Positions 1-5,507 of a DNA stretch of 5,507 nucleotides are shown here, in pieces (position 1 is the stretch's first letter; each line of letters starts with the position of its first letter). The notes under the pieces are model-generated. The model worked only from the letters and a program-made list of their open reading frames with translations, did not search any database and had not been told where the DNA came from. This stretch comes from Bacteroidales bacterium (GTDB lineage Bacteria; Bacteroidota; Bacteroidia; Bacteroidales; UBA3663): the NCBI GenBank assembly GCA_004557315.1, contig SFEH01000168.1:1-5507 (forward strand), written 5' to 3'. The translations under genes and the position numbers were made by a program.

Positions 1-510
1 ACCTGTTGGCTCATCGGCAAGAATCAGTTTTGGTTTGCCCACCACGGCACGGGCAATGGCTACACGCTGCTGCTGACCACCAGAGAGTTGCTGAGGATAG
101 TGGGTAGCACGCTGAGAGAGGTTGACCTTACGAAGGATTTCCAACACTCGCTGCTTGCGCTCTGCCTTTTGCACCTTGAGGTACTTGAGCTGCAGTTCGA
201 TGTTCTCCTCCACGGTCAGTTCGTCGATGAGGTTGAAGCTCTGGAACACGAAGCCGATACGCCCTTTGCGATACTTGGTGCGATCCTTCTCTTTGAGGTG
301 TCCCACCTCTTCGCCTCCAAGGTAGTAGTTGCCACTATCGGGATTGTCCAACAATCCAAGAATATTCAGGAGCGTTGACTTGCCACAACCCGAAGGTCCC
401 ATGATGGTCACGAACTCGCCTTCCTTCACTTCCAGGCTTACGCCATTCAATGCTGTTGTCTCCACATTCTCAGTGCGGAATACTTTCGAGAGATTTTCAA
501 TCTTAATCAT
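1..510 (-). CDS. ABC transporter ATP-binding protein, MacB/LolD type (3' end outside window)
   Basis: This is the ATP-hydrolysing subunit of the exporter, on the cytoplasmic face of the inner membrane. The 170 visible codons start MIKIENLSKVF and contain Walker A GPSGCGKST (residues 38-46), the Q-loop VFQSFNL (Q90), the signature LSGGQQQR (142-149) and Walker B LILADEPTG (162-170), all intact. The reading stops at the window edge just after Walker B, so the D-loop, the H-loop histidine and the C-terminus are not seen; the family is usually about 220-250 residues. The order GPSGCGKST...LSGGQQQRVAIARA is typical of the MacB/LolD/FtsE-like group that pairs with FtsX-fold permeases, and such a permease lies 24 bases upstream. 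The ATG at 508-510 directly opens the conserved N-terminus. Its leader is A/T-rich with no Shine-Dalgarno sequence. The subfamily is clear; the substrate is not, so no symbol is given. Confidence 0.96.
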   Translation of the reverse strand, partial: MIKIENLSKVFRTENVETTALNGVSLEVKEGEFVTIMGPSGCGKSTLLNILGLLDNPDSGNYYLGGEEVGHLKEKDRTKYRKGRIGFVFQSFNLIDELTVEENIELQLKYLKVQKAERKQRVLEILRKVNLSQRATHYPQQLSGGQQQRVAIARAVVGKPKLILADEPTG

Positions 511-534
511 AATTGTATATTGTTTTAATTTTGT

Positions 535-2973
535 TTATTCTGTTTTGATACTTTCTACGGGATTACTTGCGGCAACTATTCGTACGTATGTCACTGAGAT
601 TACAACCACAAGCGACAGTGTCAAAACTGCTGTTAGGATAAATACCCACCACGGAAAACCCACATGCACCATGAACTGCTGCTGCCAACGCTCTGCCACT
701 ATTGCTGCCAACACGCAACCTACGATGACCGAAGGAACGGCAATCAGCATAATGTCCTTGACGAACAAGCCTTGAATCTCTGAGAAAAGAGCACCGCTTA
801 TTCTTCGTATGGCTATTTCCTTACTGCGACGCTTTACCTCATCAATGGTATAGCCGATAAGTCCGATGATGGCTATGAGCAACGTCACTATGCCACCAAT
901 GAGAATAGTATTGCGGGTATTGAGCGTTTCCTTGAAGTCATCCAAACGCAGATACCGGAATGGACGAATCTCCATATCTCTGTTTGGCACAGCCTTTTCT
1001 ATAACCTTCTTCGTCTTTGCTACAGCTTCAGAGGTGAGGTTGTGATACTTGATGATGATGTGGTTGAATGCCTGGCATGTCAAGTCGGGATTAATGTAAA
1101 ACGCTGCCATAGGCATTGTCTCAAAAAATTCTTCTTCGCCGGCATATAGTCCTTGTGTTATTGGTTCAAAGACACCCGTGATAACCGATGTGGCTTTGCC
1201 ATCGGTATGTTCTGTCACCATGATTTCCTTGCCGATAACATCGTCCCATCCAGTGTTTGCCTTGAGCATCTCCTCAAACTTGGTATCAATGAGCACCTCA
1301 TCGTCATAGAATTTATCCTCAGTGAAAGGCTTGCCCTTGACAATCTTTATGCCCATGACATCAAGCCAATGAGAATCGTTCCAATAGGCATCGGAGATAT
1401 TGAACAGTGCTTGCGTGCTACCAGGTAGTTGCACATTGTTGCCGGAATACCTGCCGAATGGATTCTGATTGCAGAATGTGGCATCTGCAACATCCGGCAC
1501 GGTGCGGATTTCTTCCATGAGACTCTTCTTCTGTGAACTCTCCAATCCGCTGAGATTCACAATCGCGGTATGCTCACAGTCGAATCCAAGATCGGTGGTC
1601 ACAAGTTGATTGTACTGCATAGTGACAATACTAAGCAACACGCCAAGGAATGCTACTGCCGAAAATTCTATAGCAAGCAATGCGCGCTTCCACATTCTCT
1701 TTCCAGCCACATAGTTCCGGAATACCGTTGCCACAGGGATGCGGTTATACATAGCCGCAGGGATAATGGCATTGAGCAGGAAGACAAGAATAACTACAGT
1801 GGTTGCAACCAACAAAGGCTTTCCTGCAAACAGATCAGCAACTGATGTACCTGCGAGAGTCTCTACAGTGCCCCTTGATGCGTACACCAAGAGTATGGCA
1901 ATGATACAAGCAGCAACAGTATGCACGAGAGATTCCGCCGTCATCATGCTATACATATCCCACGTGTCGCTACCCATACATTTGCGCAGGGCCATCTCTC
2001 GGCTCCTGCTCACAGAGTTGGAGATGACGATGAGCAGATAGTTCAGAACTGCGGTAAGCAGAAGTGCCAACGCCACAAAGGTAAGAACCAGCATCATGTT
2101 TCTTGAATCGCCACTCTCGTTATGATAGTCTTCGTAAGAATGCACAGTAAAACGTATCTTGAATCCAGCCTCAAGCATTTCCTCTGTTGGCAAAAAATGC
2201 TTGATGAAGCCACCCATACCCTTGTTGACCTGCTCAATAGCCGATTTGTCAGTTAGCTTTATCATCGACATATAGCGGTCATTGCCAGCGACACCATCCG
2301 ACTTATCCAACATTCCGTACAGGCTGATGCTTGACAGAGACACCACTACGTCTGGACGATAGCTGGTATTGGCAGGATAGTCCTCAAAGACACCAGATAT
2401 AGTGACGGCAACATTGTTCACATCATCTTCAAGGGTGAACACTTTGCCCAACACACTTTCCGCAGCACTTGCAGGGGTATCGTTGCCAGACAGTTTCATT
2501 GCCATGGAAGATGATATTACTGCATTCGCCTTCATGCCGAGAGATTCGACAAGACTTCCTGCCAGACACTTACGATCAAGGATTTTGAAGAAACAAGAAT
2601 CAGCAAGTATCACACGCTCCACATTTGCTTTGCGCTTGCTATTCTGAAGTATCACTTTCGTGTCGCTTGTGAGGGGAGTCCATCTTGAAGCCTCCTCAAT
2701 ACAAGGGAAATACTCTTTCATTCGTAGGGCAATACCGCCCGGAGTCTTCTCGTGACTTTGTTCCGATCCATTGATTGTCGCGCTCTCAGTCACATAGCAT
2801 ATCCTATCCGCCCCTTCAAAACAACTGTCGTATGTCTGCTCGAAGCACACCTTTGTCAGAAGGACCAAGCTCACGGAAAGTCCTAATCCCAACGAGAGAA
2901 TCTTGATGCCATTCCTGCGTCCCTTGGCAGGCAACGCCCTGATGGCAGCTAAAACATAATTTATAAAGTCCAT
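535..2973 (-). CDS. FtsX/MacB-type ABC transporter permease, two-module, 8 predicted membrane segments
   Basis: This is an inner-membrane permease of 812 residues, intact from ATG to TAA. By eye it has one membrane segment near 23-43, a periplasmic MacB-like core domain at about 45-290, three segments (about 293-318, 347-365, 386-408), a segment at 429-452, a second periplasmic domain at about 455-686, and three final segments (688-710, 739-760, 774-797). That is the FtsX layout (1 + domain + 3) twice. Each module has the cytoplasmic motif that follows its second segment in MacB-like permeases: SREMALRKCMGS (324-335) and SKEIAIRRISGA (717-728). The tail NPVESIKTE matches that of the upstream permease. 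In this family the permease couples ATP hydrolysis to movement of the periplasmic domains, pushing substrate through adaptor and outer-membrane channel rather than across the inner membrane. It lies 33 bases after the broken permease and 24 before the ATPase. Substrate is unknown. It could alternatively pair with the first permease. Confidence 0.94.
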   Translation of the reverse strand: MDFINYVLAAIRALPAKGRRNGIKILSLGLGLSVSLVLLTKVCFEQTYDSCFEGADRICYVTESATINGSEQSHEKTPGGIALRMKEYFPCIEEASRWTPLTSDTKVILQNSKRKANVERVILADSCFFKILDRKCLAGSLVESLGMKANAVISSSMAMKLSGNDTPASAAESVLGKVFTLEDDVNNVAVTISGVFEDYPANTSYRPDVVVSLSSISLYGMLDKSDGVAGNDRYMSMIKLTDKSAIEQVNKGMGGFIKHFLPTEEMLEAGFKIRFTVHSYEDYHNESGDSRNMMLVLTFVALALLLTAVLNYLLIVISNSVSRSREMALRKCMGSDTWDMYSMMTAESLVHTVAACIIAILLVYASRGTVETLAGTSVADLFAGKPLLVATTVVILVFLLNAIIPAAMYNRIPVATVFRNYVAGKRMWKRALLAIEFSAVAFLGVLLSIVTMQYNQLVTTDLGFDCEHTAIVNLSGLESSQKKSLMEEIRTVPDVADATFCNQNPFGRYSGNNVQLPGSTQALFNISDAYWNDSHWLDVMGIKIVKGKPFTEDKFYDDEVLIDTKFEEMLKANTGWDDVIGKEIMVTEHTDGKATSVITGVFEPITQGLYAGEEEFFETMPMAAFYINPDLTCQAFNHIIIKYHNLTSEAVAKTKKVIEKAVPNRDMEIRPFRYLRLDDFKETLNTRNTILIGGIVTLLIAIIGLIGYTIDEVKRRSKEIAIRRISGALFSEIQGLFVKDIMLIAVPSVIVGCVLAAIVAERWQQQFMVHVGFPWWVFILTAVLTLSLVVVISVTYVRIVAASNPVESIKTE

Positions 2974-3006
2974 GATTTGTATTTTTTCTGTTTACACTTC
3001 TACTTA

Positions 3007-3438
3007 TTATTCCGTCTTGATGCTCTCTATAGGATTTGCACAAGCTGTTTTGAGAGTTTGACTCAGAATGCTGAATACGCTTATCGCAAGAGAAATCATC
3101 GCGGCGGCAATCAGCACCCACCATGGGAACGGTATTCTGTTATAAAAACCTTCAAGATAGTGCTGCATCAACTTTATGCTTATTGGAGTTGCAATCACTA
3201 TGGCTATGAGCGAGGCAACCACGAATGGGCGAGACAGTTTGAGTACAGCTTGATGTGTCTCTGCTCCAGCTATCTTGTGCAAGGCAATTGACTTCTTTTG
3301 TTGCTCGGCGTAATAGATGGACATGGCGAAGAGCCCAAGAGCGGAGATAAGGACAGACAATCCCGTAAAGATGCAGACAAGTGTCATCGTGTTGCGTTCT
3401 CCTGTGAGCCCGTTACCTTGATTAGCAATCCTGCACAT
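3007..3438 (-). CDS. FtsX/MacB-type permease, C-terminal part of the split gene
   Basis: This frame encodes the last three membrane segments of the upstream permease: about residues 19-42, 70-92 and 105-128 of the 143-residue reading. It ends NPIESIKTE, nearly the same tail as the downstream permease. Homology to the paralog begins around ERNTM (14-18). Residues 1-12 or so are read from sequence that codes for LCAGLLIKVTG in the other frame, so the ATG at 3438 is probably not a natural start. A second ATG at 3385-3387 (M18) overlaps the TGA of the N-terminal part as ATGA and would give 126 residues. A three-segment piece without ectodomain is not a known complete FtsX permease, so this is most likely the detached 3' part of one gene. 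The motif expected to face the ATPase is altered: QKKSIALHKIAGA where the paralog has RSKEIAIRRISGA. Whether it is translated cannot be told from sequence. Confidence 0.82.
   Translation of the reverse strand: MCRIANQGNGLTGERNTMTLVCIFTGLSVLISALGLFAMSIYYAEQQKKSIALHKIAGAETHQAVLKLSRPFVVASLIAIVIATPISIKLMQHYLEGFYNRIPFPWWVLIAAAMISLAISVFSILSQTLKTACANPIESIKTE
3384..3438 (-). other. Frame break and probable deletion junction inside the first permease gene
   Basis: Here the -strand frame of the N-terminal part and the -1 frame of the C-terminal part overlap. Frame one reads LLIKVTGSQENATR then stop; frame two reads GLTGERNTMTLVCIF over the same bases. The conserved match to the paralog passes from frame one (LLIKV) to frame two (ERNTM) within about 15-20 bases near 3395-3412. 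About 40 residues that the paralog has between these points are absent, so a deletion of roughly 110-130 bases, not a multiple of three, explains both frame change and missing residues. The size is estimated from the in-window paralog only. Confidence 0.75.
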
Positions 3439-5219
3439 AGATCATTTTTGATCATCACCACATTATGAGAATCATCCACCGGTGTGGTTAGCGCATCTCT
3501 TGATCGGTAATCAGCGATGATACCGCAACATTGGTATTCTGGTACACCTTCACTCATGCATCCTAAATCCCTATTCTGTTCAGTAATGCCATAACGCTTT
3601 TTTGCATCTTCTGTGAACCAACAAGTTCCATTAAGCGGAGCAGAATATTGTTCAACGACTTTGAATCCTAATAACTTGAAACTTGTTGAATCAAGAGAGG
3701 ACAAGGATATCCATGACGTCTTTTCATTTTCTTCGAGGCCGTTATGGGAACAATTAAAAGGATTGTGTATATACCTGCCGACTTCTTCAACACAGGGAAG
3801 ACTTCTCAGACGTTTGGCGAGTTCGTTTGGTGCATCCATATCTGGGAATCCTAAAGTGTACGTATACAATTCAATCAGGTTTTCGTTGTTGTATCCGCAA
3901 GGAAGATTGACAAGATGCCGCATCTGGATGGCCATGGTCAAGGCGACCGCTATCAGCACTGTGCTTATAACGTTCTGACACACGATGAATACTCTACTAA
4001 ACACCATCTTGTTACGGAAGCGGAAACTGCCCTTAACTACATCGATTGGTTTGAATCGTGAGGAAATCAATGCAGGAAGAGTTCCTGAAATCAACGAAAT
4101 AATACAGATGAGCATTAAGGCAAGAATGGCTGAAGTACAGTCAACTTGAAGTTGTATGTCAGTAGTGAGCAGCTCATTCATTAATGGTTTTAGGCAGTAT
4201 GCGAGAACACAACCAAGAGCAAAACATCCAAATGTGAATACAAAGGACTCGCGGATATAGCGATGCATAATGCCCATCTGTGATTCTCCCATAAGCCTTC
4301 GTGTTGCCATCTCTTTCGCCCTTTTTCCTGCTTGCGCAACCGTGAGGTTGATGTAATTGAAGATAGCGGAGACGAGCAGCACTAATGCAACGACGAGCAG
4401 TATTTCCACAGTCTTCTTCTTTCCAACCCTGATGTCGCCCCACGACTCAAATCCGCTGAAATAGATGTTATCCAGACGGGTAAGAGAAGAACCATAGAAT
4501 AAGTCACCCTGTGATGCATCACGCTTGTAGAAGTCCCAATAGCCACAATACTTGTCAAGGAGCTTTAGGGCGATGCTGTCAGGGGTTGCACCATCAGCTA
4601 AGGTGACAAAAGTTTGAGTCGAGCCAAACTGATCCATCTTTGACACAATGCCTTCCATGACACTCATGCACATAAAGACATCACAGTAATTGAACACGTC
4701 ACACGGTCCGAAGTCCTCTATGATTCCTGCGATAGTATAGTTTTTGTCCTTTTGGGTGATGGTACGTCCAATAGGATCCTCGCCAGCAAAAGCCTTCTTG
4801 GCAAAGTTCTCCGAGATAAGGATTTCATCAGCAGATGTTAGAATTCTATTCTTGTTGCACCCCGTCAAGCGATAGTCAAACAGCTGTAAGAAGTTGCTGT
4901 CCACAGCCACAGCCTTCACCGAATAGTAATTGTCACCAATCGTAATGTCTTTGTCTTCCAGATAAGCAATTCTTGTCCATGACTTGATTTCCGGAATCGA
5001 GGGGAAGAACTCCTCTGCCGTGCCGAGCGTCATGCCAAAACTGTTTTCCTGACCGATAGCATAGAGTTGCTTGGAAAGTGGTTGCTTAGTACCTACGCCG
5101 AATTCTGTTCTTGCGTAAGCTGCAAGAATGATGATGAATCCGAATGCAAGAGCCAATCCCAACATCTCAATGGCAGCATAGACTTTGTTTCTTGATAAGA
5201 ATGTAAAATAACTTTTCAT
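3384..5219 (-). CDS. FtsX/MacB-type permease, N-terminal part of a split gene
   Basis: These 611 residues cover most of a two-module permease like the downstream one. Visible by eye: a membrane segment at about 13-36, a first periplasmic domain (37-268), segments at 270-292, 324-347 and 362-386 with the cytoplasmic motif AKEMATRRLMGE at 301-312, a segment at 407-430, and most of a second periplasmic domain (435-602). It then runs off its frame: after LLIKV (598-602) come nine residues and a TGA. The rest of the protein continues in the -1 frame as the next entry. In the intact paralog, 43 residues separate IIIKY from RNT; here the two landmarks are almost adjacent, so the gene seems to have lost sequence as well as frame. 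The start ATG lies 10 bases after the adaptor stop, with no Shine-Dalgarno sequence. It is probably a pseudogene or a non-functional half, unless the two pieces assemble. The rest of the frame is open and well conserved in layout, suggesting recent damage. Confidence 0.88.
   Translation of the reverse strand: MKSYFTFLSRNKVYAAIEMLGLALAFGFIIILAAYARTEFGVGTKQPLSKQLYAIGQENSFGMTLGTAEEFFPSIPEIKSWTRIAYLEDKDITIGDNYYSVKAVAVDSNFLQLFDYRLTGCNKNRILTSADEILISENFAKKAFAGEDPIGRTITQKDKNYTIAGIIEDFGPCDVFNYCDVFMCMSVMEGIVSKMDQFGSTQTFVTLADGATPDSIALKLLDKYCGYWDFYKRDASQGDLFYGSSLTRLDNIYFSGFESWGDIRVGKKKTVEILLVVALVLLVSAIFNYINLTVAQAGKRAKEMATRRLMGESQMGIMHRYIRESFVFTFGCFALGCVLAYCLKPLMNELLTTDIQLQVDCTSAILALMLICIISLISGTLPALISSRFKPIDVVKGSFRFRNKMVFSRVFIVCQNVISTVLIAVALTMAIQMRHLVNLPCGYNNENLIELYTYTLGFPDMDAPNELAKRLRSLPCVEEVGRYIHNPFNCSHNGLEENEKTSWISLSSLDSTSFKLLGFKVVEQYSAPLNGTCWFTEDAKKRYGITEQNRDLGCMSEGVPEYQCCGIIADYRSRDALTTPVDDSHNVVMIKNDLCAGLLIKVTGSQENATR
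3385..3403 (-). promoter_or_regulatory. Possible reinitiation site: AGGAG followed by an ATGA stop/start overlap
   Basis: AGGAG lies at 3399-3403 on the minus strand, 11 bases before an ATG at 3385-3387. That ATG overlaps the stop of the N-terminal permease part (TGA at 3384-3386) as ATGA. This arrangement can support coupled reinitiation in many bacteria. Against it, AGGAG is also just the coding sequence for the conserved residues GERN, and Bacteroidetes depend little on Shine-Dalgarno pairing, so this may be chance. Confidence 0.25.
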
Positions 5220-5229
5220 TTTGTCTTTT

Positions 5230-5507
5230 TTATCTCAGTTTCAATACTTCATTATCCTTAAATACTTCATATCCACTTGTAATGACTCGTTCGCCAGGTT
5301 CCAGTCCTTCCTCCACCTCATAATACTGAGGATTTTGACGACCGATGCGGATATTCCGACGGTAGGCTGTGGTACCAGTCTTATCAAGCACGAATATCCA
5401 ATTACCACCTGTGGTTTGGAAGAAGGTGCCCTTAGGTATGAGGACCGCTTGCGTGGGTTTGCCTAATTCAAGGTTCAGGTAATAGGTTTGCCCAGAGCGG
5501 ATATTGC
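5230..5507 (-). CDS. HlyD/MacA-type efflux periplasmic adaptor, C-terminal end (5' end outside window)
   Basis: The visible 91 residues begin NIRSGQTYYLNLELG and end KDNEVLKLR before a TAA at 5230-5232. They fit the end of the beta-barrel domain and the membrane-proximal domain of an HlyD/RND-type membrane fusion protein: the AVLIPKGTFFQTTGGNWIFV segment, RRNIRIGRQNPQYYEVEEGL, and the family's closing motif GLEPGERVITSGYEVF. Such adaptors are anchored in the inner membrane, span the periplasm and join the permease to a TolC-like outer-membrane channel. The lipoyl and hairpin domains and the N-terminal anchor lie outside the window. The stop is only 10 bases from the permease start, which places it first among the visible genes of the operon. 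HlyD-family assignment is firm; association with an ABC rather than an RND pump comes from the neighbours. Confidence 0.93.
   Translation of the reverse strand, partial: NIRSGQTYYLNLELGKPTQAVLIPKGTFFQTTGGNWIFVLDKTGTTAYRRNIRIGRQNPQYYEVEEGLEPGERVITSGYEVFKDNEVLKLR

Noticed and set aside
88..775. Open frames on the plus strand at 88-378, 122-325 and 329-775
   Set aside because: They lie opposite the ATPase with its intact Walker and signature motifs and the end of the permease; their translations show no recognisable domain.
1153..2647. Plus-strand open frames opposite the intact permease
   Set aside because: Short, low-complexity or basic translations over a well-supported minus-strand gene; antisense shadows.
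2974..3006. Promoter or terminator in the gap between the two permeases
   Set aside because: Only 33 A/T-rich bases, with no inverted repeat and no convincing Bacteroidetes -33/-7 pair.
2816..3124. 102-codon minus-strand frame bridging the two permeases
   Set aside because: It is out of frame with both membrane proteins it overlaps, which have clear homology to each other there, and its product resembles nothing.
3384..3450. Programmed -1 frameshift joining the two permease parts
   Set aside because: The frame change is in the -1 direction, but the overlap has no good X XXY YYZ heptamer; the nearest run (C AAA AAT near 3443-3449) is imperfect and lies before a frame-two TGA. Shifting would also not restore the missing 40 residues.
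2977..3978. Plus-strand open frames at 2977-3291 and 3613-3978
   Set aside because: Antisense to the split permease, no domain signs; the minus-strand frames carry the homology.
4174..4443. 89-codon minus-strand frame inside the first permease
   Set aside because: Alternative frame of a region coding for membrane segments 2 and 3 and the coupling motif in the real frame.
5221..5466. Plus-strand open frame over the adaptor end
   Set aside because: The minus strand gives a clear HlyD-family C-terminus at the same place.

Overview
The window is a stretch of one efflux-type ABC transporter operon read entirely from the minus strand. In transcription order (right to left) it holds: the last 91 codons of an HlyD/MacA-type periplasmic adaptor (5230-5507, cut by the window edge); a large FtsX/MacB-type permease broken into two reading frames (3384-5219 and 3007-3438); a second, intact 812-residue FtsX/MacB-type permease (535-2973); and the first 170 codons of a MacB/LolD-type ATP-binding subunit (1-510, cut by the window edge). 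The gaps between genes are 10, 33 and 24 bases and hold no visible promoter, hairpin terminator or RNA gene, so the genes are probably co-transcribed. There is no gene-free stretch over 300 bases. I see no tRNA or rRNA, CRISPR array, insertion sequence or attachment site.

The host is probably a member of the Bacteroidales, perhaps Prevotellaceae. Reasons: the adaptor tail and the roughly 800-residue, 8-membrane-segment permeases ending in NP(V/I)ESIKTE look like proteins of that order as I know them; starts are preceded by A/T-rich leaders without a clear Shine-Dalgarno sequence, which is typical of Bacteroidetes; and base composition is moderate. This is recognition from memory, not a database match.

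As a system, the ATPase would drive the permease with ATP at the inner membrane, and the adaptor would link the permease to a TolC-like outer-membrane channel, which is not in this window. The substrate cannot be read from the sequence; MacB relatives move antibiotics, peptides, toxins, lipids or lipoproteins. Each permease appears to contain two FtsX-like modules, so the intact one might by itself form a complete transmembrane unit.

The main oddity is the first permease. About 40 residues that the neighbouring paralog has between its second periplasmic domain and its last three membrane segments are missing, and the reading frame changes at the same place. This looks like an internal deletion of roughly 110-130 bases that split the gene. 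The two frames meet in an ATGA stop/start overlap with an AGGAG upstream, so production of two polypeptides cannot be excluded. I found no evidence of a wholly new system.
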